Notes: generated by a model from the sequence alone, not told the origin. A stretch of DNA of 64,000 nucleotides from Cucumibacter marinus DSM 18995 (GCF_000429865.1 NZ_KE386977.1:1-64000), one strand, 5' to 3'; shown: positions 25,956 to 33,721, numbered from the stretch's first letter. Translations and numbers: made by a program.

Positions 25956-26591
25956 ATGAAACGTCCGAATTCGGTGAAGGCGCTGGAGGACCTGGGGCGG
26001 GTCCGGCTGTCGAAATCCTTCTTCATGCGCGACATGCTCTATTCCGAGGTGGGCAACTTCTTCGGCGTTCCCAACATCCCGGACGATCCGGACTTGGCGA
26101 TTGAGGCTGCATCCAGGCTGTGCACGGAGCTGCTGGAGCCACTTCAGGATCGCTTCGGACGTATTTCCATCCGTTCTGCCTTCAGATCCTGCGAGGTCAA
26201 CCAGCTCTGCAACGAAAAGCAGCTGGGCTGCTCGCGGAACGAAGCCAACTACGCGGCCCATATCTATGACCGCCGGGACGCGGATGGCTTCATGGGGGCC
26301 ACAGCATCAATCGTCGTCAACGGCTTCATCGACTACTATGAACGCACCGGACACTGGCAGGCCCTGGCGTGGTGGATCCATGATCACCTTCCACCCTGCA
26401 ATACCTATTTCTTCCCCAAGCTTGCGGCCTTCAACATCCGTTGGCATGAAAGGCCAGGCCGCACGATCAAGAGCTATGTGCCACCCAAGGGTGTCCTCAC
26501 CCAACCGGGAATGGACAACTTCGATGGTTCTCACGCCAGTGAGTATGCAGACTTCATTGCGGAGTTTGAGAAGGGTTCGAGTTCTATCTAG
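25956..26591 (+). CDS. M15-like putative metallohydrolase, conserved hypothetical
   Basis: This 211-residue protein shows the layout of M15 (VanY/Hedgehog-fold) zinc peptidases: IRSAFRSCEVN (72-82, like the SGYRS..VN segment), H102 and D108/D110 in AHIYDRRDADG, and a final W-H pair in FNIRWHE (163-164). It has no signal peptide or membrane helix, so a role on peptidoglycan is doubtful unless it is released by lysis. I recognise the overall sequence type as a conserved uncharacterised protein of accessory regions. GGAGAG precedes the ATG. A cytoplasmic hydrolase acting in defence is one possibility. Confidence 0.65.
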   Translation: MKRPNSVKALEDLGRVRLSKSFFMRDMLYSEVGNFFGVPNIPDDPDLAIEAASRLCTELLEPLQDRFGRISIRSAFRSCEVNQLCNEKQLGCSRNEANYAAHIYDRRDADGFMGATASIVVNGFIDYYERTGHWQALAWWIHDHLPPCNTYFFPKLAAFNIRWHERPGRTIKSYVPPKGVLTQPGMDNFDGSHASEYADFIAEFEKGSSSI

Positions 26592-26657
26592 CTAGAAGCC
26601 TGCCGGCATCAGTAGTGAACACTCGCTTCGCTCGTCTGCGCGGCCTTCGGCCTTGCG

Positions 26658-26674
26658 GGGCGCCTGCGGCGCCC
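26658..26674. terminator. GC hairpin between convergent genes
   Basis: GGGCGCC (26658-26664) and GGCGCCC (26668-26674) pair around TGC. It sits between the M15-like gene and the convergent HUH gene, within a stretch of CTTCGCTCG/GGCCTTCGGCC repeats. It probably separates the two transcripts; no T-run is present. Confidence 0.4.
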
Positions 26675-26818
26675 GCCGACTTGGTTGCTATTTCGAATAT
26701 GTCTGCAGCCATATCTTTCAACTGCCGCCTGAAACAGGCAGCATTGAAACGACTCAAATCCACCCATAGGTTACTAGCCGCCCCCGCTTGGCGGGCGACA
26801 GCATCGCGGTCCCTAGGA

Positions 26819-27343
26819 CTATCCCCGAACAAAGGCATCCGGAAGAATATAGTTCTCGAAGTTTAGCTTAACGCCAAGTGATTTTGCAAGGTAACCTATT
26901 GCATCTTCTTGATTGATTATGGGCCTGACATCGACATTGCCGCTCGGCACCAGCGTTTGCCAATTTGTGTTAGCGAGTGTATCGAACAGTCTGGCTTGTC
27001 GTTCCAGCTCATCGCCTTCCGCCTGATAGAATCGAATGAGTCCATGCCAATGTGGATTGGTTGACGCCTTTTCCAAGGTGTAGACGTAGAATAGCCGGCG
27101 ATGGTGAAGATTTGCCCACTCCCTGCCAAAAATCCGGCGGTTCATACGAGCGTCCCATTTCCGGAGCTCACGTTTTTGCCGACTGATCTCGTTGTCGGAG
27201 TAGTGGCCGGTTGATTGTCCATCGCCAGGTTGGTTGAAAGCTAGCGTAACGGAACGGTCCCATTTCCATTGGCCGATGAATTCCTTCCAGGCGTCAATGG
27301 TATCGTCGGATGGTGCCGTGCTGGGCGTATGTGTGTTTGCCAT
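26819..27343 (-). CDS. Small HUH endonuclease, rolling-circle Rep-like
   Basis: This 174-residue protein carries the three motifs of rolling-circle replication initiators in order: motif 1 SVTLAFN (31-37), motif 2 HWH in PHWHGLIRF (97-105), the metal-binding HUH, and motif 3 with Tyr151 and Lys154 in AIGYLAKSL. Such enzymes nick one strand at a hairpin or iteron origin and stay covalently attached through the tyrosine. No helicase domain is attached, so it would rely on a host helicase. It could be a replication initiator, a mobilisation nickase or a domesticated relative. A long inverted repeat lies 176-244 bp upstream of its start. Confidence 0.72.
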   Translation of the reverse strand: MANTHTPSTAPSDDTIDAWKEFIGQWKWDRSVTLAFNQPGDGQSTGHYSDNEISRQKRELRKWDARMNRRIFGREWANLHHRRLFYVYTLEKASTNPHWHGLIRFYQAEGDELERQARLFDTLANTNWQTLVPSGNVDVRPIINQEDAIGYLAKSLGVKLNFENYILPDAFVRG

Positions 27344-27518
27344 GCGCTCTACATACGGCGATAGGCCGGCATTTCAAGAAATTTGTTTAATTTTCACAAG
27401 AGGTTGGTCAGGGCCGTGGGTAAGCCGAAGCAGGAGGTGGCTTGCGGGATGTGTAGGGTCGGTGAACCTTCGGATATGGCTCCGGGACCGGATCATGAGA
27501 TCCGTTCCTAGTATCTTC

Positions 27519-27587
27519 CCGTTCCGTCTCTCTACCTTATTTGTATATTTTCTTAAGAGTAGTAATAAAGGTAACGAGACGGAACGG
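27519..27587. repeat. Long inverted repeat upstream of the HUH gene
   Basis: CCGTTCCGTCTC (27519-27530) is the exact reverse complement of GAGACGGAACGG (27576-27587). After a 2-bp mismatch the pairing continues with TACCTT (27533-27538) and AAGGTA (27568-27573), plus flanking ATT/AAT. The AT-rich loop contains TTAAGAGTAGTAAT. It would extrude as a cruciform or single-strand hairpin, the kind of structure HUH enzymes bind. Confidence 0.75.
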
Positions 27588-28149
27588 ATGAGAGGTCGGA
27601 CGCTCCGGATTCGATTTCCATCTCCCGGGACCAGATCTAAGCATACCGGTTCAAACCGGCTTACCCCAAAGAGTCGTGATTGGCGGAGGCCGGGCGATAG
27701 GTTCCGGTCAGATCGTTTGCTCGGTTGTCCGCCGATGATTTCCCGAAACGCAGATTGTGCAACATAGGAGGCCGCCGGGCGGGGGATTTGAACCGTTGTG
27801 ATCCATGGCGCGCCCCATCCAATCGACCAGCCCTTCTAACCCTCTATCCTTTCACTCACCAACTCACACACTCACCTGTCTACGCTCTCTATGCCTGGCA
27901 CATGATAATGCGTCTCTCACCAGTTTTCAGTATCCATACCCATTATGAGTTAGATGCTCATTCCCGGGTCTATGCGAATATCTATCGGTGTAGCTGTGGC
28001 CTTGCGATTGCGCTCAGATGCTCAGGGGTGCTCGCTGGCGAGAAGGGATAGTGCGTCAAGTCTATCTGCTCTTCGAACGCTGCGGGCGCTCTCTGTGCGC
28101 TTCTATGTTGTTTGGGTGTGCCCGAGCCAGGCCTGTCTCGGGACCTTTT

Positions 28150-28360
28150 GAGTTTGACACTTTCCCGAAAAACGCGAATTCGGGCGCTTTTGTCAACTTA
28201 GTGTAAAACTCTGTCAAACTCGGTGCCGGGAATCCGGGCCTTTGTCGCCTTTCTGGTTGGCATCATGTCAAACGAGATAGGCTCAAATTTCGGCTGAGTT
28301 TTACACTTTTGGCGTCCGAGTTTGACACAATGTAAAACTCACGTTGACACAATGTAAAAC
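28150..28360. repeat. Iteron-like cluster of GAGTTT(G/T)ACAC motifs
   Basis: At least eight copies or near-copies of GAGTTT(G/T)ACAC in both orientations: 28150-28160, 28201-28211 (reverse), 28212-28221 (reverse), 28266-28276 (reverse, partial), 28296-28306, 28318-28328, 28331-28340 (reverse), 28343-28350 and 28353-28360 (partial). Positions 28318-28340 form a 23-bp near-perfect palindrome, and a second similar one follows at 28343-28360. Irregular spacing rules out CRISPR; origin iterons or an operator array fit. Confidence 0.7.
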
Positions 28361-28611
28361 TGATAGGGGAGGATAGGGCGCCGGGTGCCGGCTTACACTC
28401 GACTGATCCCCATCAGTGATGAAACCCGCCCTAGGACTTCGCTTCGGCAGGCTGGAGGGCGTATCCTGGTCGCTTTCGATCGCACCCATTGCAGTTTGTG
28501 TTGGGTGTGGGGAAACCTGTGGCGGTCAGTATCTCGACCGAGACACGGCATCCGATTCGTGGCGGTCGATCCCTTGGAAGTGAGCCATTCCTAATTGGCG
28601 CGGTATCGCGT

Positions 28612-29148
28612 TCAGTTGCCGTCCTTGTGCCTGAGGTCACTGATCTGGGTGAAGGCATTGAATGCGCTCCTCAGGGTCTTTGGCGTCGCGTTATGGCCAT
28701 ATCCGTGGACGGTGGCTCCATCTTCTTTCAGTCGAAGCACGAGTGGTGTGAAGTCTGCATCGTTGGTCAGGATGGCATAGTTGGGTTGCGGACGCGTCAG
28801 GTGAAGCTCCATCGCATCGATGGCGAGACTAATGTCGGCCGCGTTTTTTCCCTGCACCAGTTTGGGCAAATGACGAAAGAAGACGCCGCGCTCCTTCGCA
28901 ACGTGAGACCAGGAACCAACGGATTTGCCATTCAGGTTCCCGTGCACGCGCACCGCGCAGATCCGATGCGTTGCCTGAATTGACCGCAACACCCGGTCCG
29001 CGTGGTTCGGACCGATGCTGTCTCCGTCAACGAAAATCGCGATGTCGGTTGCGGACCTTCTCCCAAGAGCGAGCGAGCCTTGGTTCCATTTCAACCGCGA
29101 AGGAATCGACCTGCTCATTGACTTCAGCCCGTGTGTTTTCGGTGCCAT
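28612..29148 (-). CDS. NYN domain (LabA/DUF88-type) putative ribonuclease
   Basis: This 178-residue protein is built on the PIN-like NYN fold: IFVDGDSI with acidic D41 and D43, GKNAADISLAIDAMEL, and AILTNDADFTPLVLRL, giving the four conserved acidic residues expected for metal-dependent RNA cleavage. I start at the ATG at 29148 (MAPKTHGLK), seven bases after the XRE stop. The N-terminal ~30 residues are basic and may bind nucleic acid. With the XRE gene it resembles a toxin-antitoxin or regulator-effector pair, but this is inference. Confidence 0.82.
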   Translation of the reverse strand: MAPKTHGLKSMSRSIPSRLKWNQGSLALGRRSATDIAIFVDGDSIGPNHADRVLRSIQATHRICAVRVHGNLNGKSVGSWSHVAKERGVFFRHLPKLVQGKNAADISLAIDAMELHLTRPQPNYAILTNDADFTPLVLRLKEDGATVHGYGHNATPKTLRSAFNAFTQISDLRHKDGN

Positions 29149-29155
29149 GCGCTTC

Positions 29156-29560
29156 TCACTTTCCAAACAGACCACGGATAAGGGACCTGCCCCTTGTCGT
29201 CACGGCCGGATCGGAATGATCCGAGGCATCGCGGATCTCGTGAATCCACATGGCTTCATTGCGTGACACGACAGTGTGGAAGATTTCCCCGAATACGCGC
29301 GATGCAGCAGAGCCATCCCATTGTTCGAGGGTGAGCTGGAGCAACCTGGCCGGATCGACATCGAGGGCCTTCGCGAGCGCGGGCACCCGGTCAAGGGGAA
29401 GGCGGGTCGCGCCCGACTTGATCATCGAAAGCATGTTCGAATTGATGAAGCCCGCTTGGCCGGCGATCTCCGCCTGACTCTTGGTGTGCCTCAGTTCCAG
29501 GATCCGCTTCTCAAGGAAGCGGGTCAATCGGGTGTTCGAGTAGGGCTTTTTGGCCGGCAT
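29156..29560 (-). CDS. XRE-like helix-turn-helix regulator
   Basis: This 134-residue protein has a Cro/C1-type helix-turn-helix at ~residues 25-70 (KSQAEIAGQAGFINSNMLSM, then IKSGATRLPLDRVPALAKAL). The C-terminal half contains a short helical region with no recognised domain. It precedes the NYN gene by seven bases on the same strand, so one transcript is likely and autoregulation is plausible. The ribosome site is weak (AAAGAC). Confidence 0.82.
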   Translation of the reverse strand: MPAKKPYSNTRLTRFLEKRILELRHTKSQAEIAGQAGFINSNMLSMIKSGATRLPLDRVPALAKALDVDPARLLQLTLEQWDGSAASRVFGEIFHTVVSRNEAMWIHEIRDASDHSDPAVTTRGRSLIRGLFGK

Positions 29561-29863
29561 ATTCGGTCTTTCAGTTCGCTCAGTTCAAATGATGACACTT
29601 CATTTGTAGCGTTCTGATAGTCGGGATGATCTGGGGAAGCGACACAACCTGTATGACCTCCTCCGGCGGTCGTCGTATGGATCATTTGTCAGTGCCCTAC
29701 TGCCATACTTAACGGTTTCTCGTGTAGGTTTTCGATTTTATCGCCATATTTGAATCGATTTTCGATGACGATGATGGATTTTCGACATGGGTTCGATTAG
29801 GGTGTTTTTCGACTTTGAGCTTCAGATTGCTCTGATCATCGACTCTAATGAAGGGTTTTCGAC
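29561..29863. promoter_or_regulatory. Divergent control region with five TTTTCGA(C/T) repeats
   Basis: The 303-bp gap between the XRE-NYN pair and the Fic gene carries TTTTCGA(C/T) at 29729, 29759, 29779, 29806 and 29856 (first base of each), all on the plus strand. The last copy ends exactly at the Fic start codon. Five copies in 135 bp is far above chance for an 8-mer. A repressor array is likely; the XRE protein encoded divergently is the obvious candidate. Confidence 0.6.
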
Positions 29864-31414
29864 GTGGAAGACGATGCCAGAGATGCCGCTTATTTCCAGG
29901 GGAAGGCATTGTCCGCCGGACACAAACTGGCCGGTTGGGCGGCGTTGGTGCAGAGACTGAACCTGAAGGCTCCGGTGCGCGCACCGAGTTGTATATCCGC
30001 AAAACACGTCAGCGGGAGTGTGCGCCAGGATGGAGACTGGCACATCTACGACAAGCGCTATGATGCCGGCGACAACGTCACAGATCACCTGGCTTTTGCA
30101 TTGCGCCATGAGAGCATCGATCTGCTCGTCCTGAAGCGCGCTCTCGATGCCGTTCCGGGACGGGAAATCGAGCAATACGTTCGCGCAGCGCCCACGGGCA
30201 AGACCGCTCGTCGTCTCTGGTTCTTCCATGAGTTGCTGACCGGTCGGGAACTGCAGCTCGAAGATGCACCAAACGTCACCGCCGTCGATGCGTTGGATCC
30301 CGATCACTATTTCACTTCCGAACCCAAGCTCTCTCAACGTCACCGGGTCAGGGACAACCTTCTTGGCAATGCCGGTTTCTGCCCTACGGTTCGCAAGAGC
30401 GATTCAATTCTCGACTATCTCAAGCTCGATCTCGGGAACAAGGCGCGGGAGACAATCGGCAAAATCGGTGCAAGTCTGACTGCACGGGCGGCCAGTTTCA
30501 TGCTGTTGGCAGACAGTCGCGCCAGCTTCGAGATCGAAGGCGAGCGACCGCCGCAAAGCCGTATAGAACGTTGGGGAAGGGCCGTGCTGGAAGCCGGGAA
30601 GCGCCCGCTCAACCAGACCGAAATCGTTCGGTTGCATCACGTTCTCATTGGCGATGACCGGTTCACCAAAATCGGCTATCGCCAAGACGGCGTATTTCTG
30701 GGGGAGCGAGATCACAACAATGATCCGATCCCAGAGTTCATCGGCGCGCGGCCCGGCGACTTGATCGACCTCATGACTGCATTCAATGAATGCAACAACC
30801 GCATGCGGTCCGCCGACCTGGATGCAGTCGTTCAGGCAGCGGCAATCGCCTTCGGCTTCGTCTACATTCACCCCCTGGCAGACGGGAACGGACGGCTGCA
30901 CCGTTGCCTGGTCCACCACGTGCTGGCTGAGCGGGGGTTCACGCCACCAGGAATGGTGTTTCCCGTGTCTTCGGTCATGCTGGAAGAAATCGAGGAATAT
31001 CGCGATACGTTGCAGACTCAAACCTCACCCCTGATGCCCTTCATCGAGTGGAAAGCCACGAAGGACCACAACGTTGAAGTCACCAACGATACGGCAGATC
31101 TCTATCGCTTTTTCGATTGCACTGCCGAGGCGGAGTTCCTTTACGAATGTGTTCGCCGCACCGTCGAGCACGATCTGCCTCGAGAAATAGATTACCTACA
31201 GCGTCACGATGCGGCGATGCGCCGGATCATGAACGAGATCGAGATGCCGGATCGATTGGCGCAAAGCCTGATCATGTTCATCCGTCAGAACGACTTCCAA
31301 CTGGGCCGACGGCGGCGGGAGAATGAGTTCGCGAAACTGACGGACGCTGAAGTGACGATCGTAGAGACGATCGTGGGTGAAGAATTCGAGGGTCTTGAAG
31401 GGGCAACGCCGTAG
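29864..31414 (+). CDS. Fic domain enzyme with built-in inhibitory helix
   Basis: Fic proteins usually transfer AMP from ATP to target hydroxyls. This 516-residue product has the full motif HPLADGNGRLHR (from His336; HPFxDGNGRxxR consensus) and, before it, S221-x-x-x-E225-G226 in SFEIEG, matching the (S/T)xxxE(G/N) inhibitory motif. It is thus a class II, self-inhibited Fic that needs no separate antitoxin. About 180 N-terminal and 130 C-terminal residues lie outside the core. The start is GTG 29864; an in-frame TGA closes the frame just upstream. Confidence 0.88.
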   Translation: MEDDARDAAYFQGKALSAGHKLAGWAALVQRLNLKAPVRAPSCISAKHVSGSVRQDGDWHIYDKRYDAGDNVTDHLAFALRHESIDLLVLKRALDAVPGREIEQYVRAAPTGKTARRLWFFHELLTGRELQLEDAPNVTAVDALDPDHYFTSEPKLSQRHRVRDNLLGNAGFCPTVRKSDSILDYLKLDLGNKARETIGKIGASLTARAASFMLLADSRASFEIEGERPPQSRIERWGRAVLEAGKRPLNQTEIVRLHHVLIGDDRFTKIGYRQDGVFLGERDHNNDPIPEFIGARPGDLIDLMTAFNECNNRMRSADLDAVVQAAAIAFGFVYIHPLADGNGRLHRCLVHHVLAERGFTPPGMVFPVSSVMLEEIEEYRDTLQTQTSPLMPFIEWKATKDHNVEVTNDTADLYRFFDCTAEAEFLYECVRRTVEHDLPREIDYLQRHDAAMRRIMNEIEMPDRLAQSLIMFIRQNDFQLGRRRRENEFAKLTDAEVTIVETIVGEEFEGLEGATP

Positions 31415-31568
31415 CTACCGCGTTTTTGCCTGAAGCGATCCACAAAGGCCACGTGGGCGATCAAACACCGCCGGGGTTGTATATTCTAGCTGCAAAGCAG
31501 CGCAGCATCCTTGCTGACTTCTCTGAATGCCGTCAGTCTTGCACAGGAAATCCTGTGGGAGAGTGGCC

Positions 31569-32375
31569 ATGGAAACCATCCGCGAAGGACAAGTGGGCAA
31601 AGCTATTGTTCGGTTGCTGAGAACCAAGGATGGATACGCAACCACCGTATTCGTAAACGGCGAGCGGAAGTTCTTGGAGTTCGGTGCTGACAGCGAAGAC
31701 ATCTGGAGGCGGGGACATGACGCAGCGGCCCGGCTCAATCCGGTTTTCGTCGGCTATGATGGAGCGCGTCGGCGGTTCCTCAGTTTCTTCCCACGTGGCT
31801 TTCGGGATGACGACTACATCAAGCAGGAGCGCTCCAAGAAACTGGTCGCCAAGGCGTTCCTGGATTCCGCGGCACCGCTAGATCGAGCACGGCAGCATCC
31901 GGGTTGTGCCAAGGCCGCGCTAAAGGCCTACCAAAAAACAGAAATTGTGGCTGCCCAGGACAGAATTAAGCTGACATCAGTGCTTTCGGGCTCCAATGCT
32001 GACAATTTCGTTCAAGCCGCTGCCGCCTTTGCTGAGAATGATTGGAAGCCTGCACTTGCGGCGCTGAATGCCATTCTGAAGCCAGAAGGGTGTGCTAGCT
32101 GGTCGGTGGTGACCTATCTGCCATTTCTTTGGAAGCCCGAGACGCATGCGTTCTTGAAGCCCAACATGACTTGTGAGTTCGCCGAACGGGTGGGGCATGC
32201 ATTCGCCGACAGATATGAATCGGCACTCAATTCCGCTGTCTACGATGCTTTTCTGGAGCTTGCGGAAGAGGTGAAGGCGAAAACGCTCGACCTCGGAATC
32301 GAGGACATGATTGATGTCCAGAGCTTCATGTATACGGCGGTCAACTACACGGAAGACGATCGTCCCGACCGGTGA
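31569..32375 (+). CDS. Hypothetical protein at the attR end of the island
   Basis: This 268-residue soluble protein is not one I recognise. The N-terminal ~45 residues look beta-rich (GKAIVRLLRTKDGYATTVFV), followed by an Arg-rich stretch (YDGARRRFLSFFPRGFRDD) and a helical C-terminal half. There are no membrane segments or catalytic motifs. I start at ATG 31569 with GGGAGAG upstream; ATG 31527 would add 14 residues. It is the last gene before attR and separate from the Fic gene by 154 bp. Confidence 0.7.
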   Translation: METIREGQVGKAIVRLLRTKDGYATTVFVNGERKFLEFGADSEDIWRRGHDAAARLNPVFVGYDGARRRFLSFFPRGFRDDDYIKQERSKKLVAKAFLDSAAPLDRARQHPGCAKAALKAYQKTEIVAAQDRIKLTSVLSGSNADNFVQAAAAFAENDWKPALAALNAILKPEGCASWSVVTYLPFLWKPETHAFLKPNMTCEFAERVGHAFADRYESALNSAVYDAFLELAEEVKAKTLDLGIEDMIDVQSFMYTAVNYTEDDRPDR

Positions 32376-32509
32376 ATGCCACCGGCCGGATTGGGACTAC
32401 GCTGCTGTTCGGCGTCCAAAAATCAGTTGGCAATTTGCCTGTAAGTCATTGATTCATAACACCCCATAATGACCGCAGTTTGCAAATTTCTCCTTATATT
32501 TCAACGAAA

Positions 32510-32563
32510 AGCACCAGACTACGAATCTGGGGGTCGGGAGTTCGAATCTTCCCGAGCGCGCCA
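32510..32563. repeat. attR core (54-bp direct repeat of tRNA-Arg 3' part)
   Basis: This is an exact copy of 14925-14978, ending in GCGCGCCA. The 5' part of a tRNA is missing upstream, so it is not a functional tRNA. It marks the right boundary of the island; about 165 bp of sequence with CTTCGCTCG repeats separates it from the cupin gene. Confidence 0.95.
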
Positions 32564-32727
32564 CTTCTTCTCGCTCACGGCAATTTCGCTTCGCTCAATG
32601 CCTCCGCGGGGGCGGCCTGACCGGCCGGCTCGCGCTTCGCTCGCTGGCGCGATCAAGTTGCACGCCGTGGCGCGCCATTTTCCCTCATGATGATTTCGAT
32701 GGGTCCACGGCGCTCGCCGCACCGCCC

Positions 32728-33123
32728 CTATTCCGTGGTGCGGCCGTCGAAATGCTCATGGGCGGCGTCGGCATCCGCCTTGGTGGCGTGGACCGTACCT
32801 TCGATATGCTCGGGCGGGCCATAGATCGTGTAAAGGCGCAGCGGTTCGGATCCGGTATTGATGACATTGTGGTTCGCACCCGCGGGCACGACCACGCCGT
32901 CATCGGCCTTGACCGGGTTGACATTCCCGTCGATCAGCACCTCGCCGGTTCCCGTTTCGAAGCGGAAGAACTGGTCGCGGTCGTGATGGACTTCCTCACC
33001 AATCTCTTCCCCTGGTTGCAGCGCCATCAGCACCAGTTGGAGGTTGTGGCCGGTATAGAGCACCCGTCGGAAATCATTATTCTGTTCGGTGAGCTTCTCG
33101 ATATTGTCGGCGAAGCCTTTCAT
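32728..33123 (-). CDS. Cupin domain protein
   Basis: This 131-residue protein is a single cupin barrel. The metal-binding motif EEVHHDRDQFFRFETGTGE (residues ~43-61) gives the two histidines and glutamate, and VVVPAGANHNVINTG supplies the third histidine. Small cupins of this kind include isomerases and dioxygenase-like enzymes; the substrate here is unknown. It is the first chromosomal gene to the right of the island and is transcribed on its own. Confidence 0.82.
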   Translation of the reverse strand: MKGFADNIEKLTEQNNDFRRVLYTGHNLQLVLMALQPGEEIGEEVHHDRDQFFRFETGTGEVLIDGNVNPVKADDGVVVPAGANHNVINTGSEPLRLYTIYGPPEHIEGTVHATKADADAAHEHFDGRTTE

Positions 33124-33232
33124 GGCGGCGGTCTCCTGTTTTCTGGTGCGCCCCGCAAGGGATGCGGGTTCACAACAAGCTAACAGTTGACCGCGCCACA
33201 GACCTTGATGCCGATCAAGGAGCGCATCGGTG

Positions 33233-33721
33233 CTAATGGTCGAGCGGCTTGCCCAGGTTCTGCTTGATCTTGAGGAGCCCCTCGAGAAGGCCGACGACTT
33301 CGTCGCCCGGCAGATTGCCGAGCAGGTCTGAGAACAGTACCCGGGCCTCGATGGTCATGGCCTCAAAGACCGGTGTGGCCCCTTCGGCGAGATAGATGCG
33401 GCGCACGCGATTATCCGCTGCATCGGACCGTCTTTCGATCCAGCCCTTTTGTTCCAGCCGCTCGAGAAGCTTGCCCGCCGGTGCCCGACCCATCTGCATC
33501 AGATTCGCGAATTCGCTTTGGGTGGCGCCTTCGTTTTCCCCGATATGCATCATCGCCCACCACTGCACATGGGTAATGCGGTGGCGCACCATCGACTGGT
33601 CGAAACGGGTACTGATCAGCCGGGAGACCTCGTGAATCACATAAAGCAGGCTCGATTGCGCATTGAGGGAGGTGTCGTCCCGCACCTGGTCGAATAGCTC
33701 CTGAACTCTATCTGATTTCAA
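33233..33721 (-). CDS. MarR family transcriptional regulator
   Basis: This 162-residue protein has the winged-helix MarR fold: SEFANLMQMGRAPAGKLLERL as recognition helix region and GWIERRSDAADNRVRRIYL as the wing. It is divergent from the flavoprotein operon with a 186-bp gap holding palindromic sites, which suggests it controls that operon and itself. MarR members typically respond to phenolic or related small molecules. Confidence 0.87.
   Translation of the reverse strand: MKSDRVQELFDQVRDDTSLNAQSSLLYVIHEVSRLISTRFDQSMVRHRITHVQWWAMMHIGENEGATQSEFANLMQMGRAPAGKLLERLEQKGWIERRSDAADNRVRRIYLAEGATPVFEAMTIEARVLFSDLLGNLPGDEVVGLLEGLLKIKQNLGKPLDH

Larger units (their letters stand above)
27344..28611. 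other. 1.27-kb non-coding region upstream of the HUH gene, origin-like
   Basis: No convincing gene occurs in this AT-richer region. It holds the inverted repeat at 27519-27587, a CCCGAG/CTCGGG hairpin at 28121-28142 followed by ACCTTTT, a CCCGAA/TTCGGG hairpin at about 28164-28184, and the iteron-like cluster at 28150-28360. Long non-coding DNA with repeats beside a Rep-type gene is what a replication origin looks like, though regulatory or oriT functions fit too. The short plus-strand frames between 27725 and 28207 lack ribosome sites and family character. Confidence 0.55.
14925..32563. mobile_element. Integrated genomic island at tRNA-Arg(ACG), 17.6 kb
   Basis: The block is bounded by a 54-bp perfect direct repeat (14925-14978 and 32510-32563), with the integrase at one end next to the tRNA. 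Cargo: integrase, excisionase, type I restriction operon with two extra putative nucleases, M15-like protein, HUH endonuclease, XRE-NYN pair, Fic enzyme and unknowns. Codon use and AT content are visibly less biased than in flanking genes, especially in 27.3-30 kb. No phage structural genes, portal, terminase or conjugation genes are visible, so it is neither a complete prophage nor a self-transmissible ICE. Confidence 0.93.

Noticed and set aside
26584-26838. 84-codon minus-strand frame downstream of the HUH gene
   Set aside because: Most of it is the complement of low-complexity CTTCGCTCG/GGCGCC repeats; no ribosome site or family. The position after the HUH gene is suggestive but insufficient.
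27775-27800. tRNA-like T-arm (complement of GGGGGATTTGAACCG)
   Set aside because: The bases on either side do not form a T stem or acceptor stem, so no tRNA or tRNA fragment is supported.
27725-28207. Overlapping short plus-strand frames in the origin-like region
   Set aside because: No ribosome sites, no protein-like composition, and they cross the hairpins and iterons.
28150-28360. CRISPR array
   Set aside because: Repeat units are short, occur in both orientations and have irregular spacing; no cas gene in the window.
14925-32563. Complete prophage
   Set aside because: No terminase, portal, capsid, tail, lysis or phage replication genes are visible.
32519-32722. Minus-strand frame ending like the integrase
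   Set aside because: The likeness is only the antisense reading of the shared att core; the rest is unrelated.
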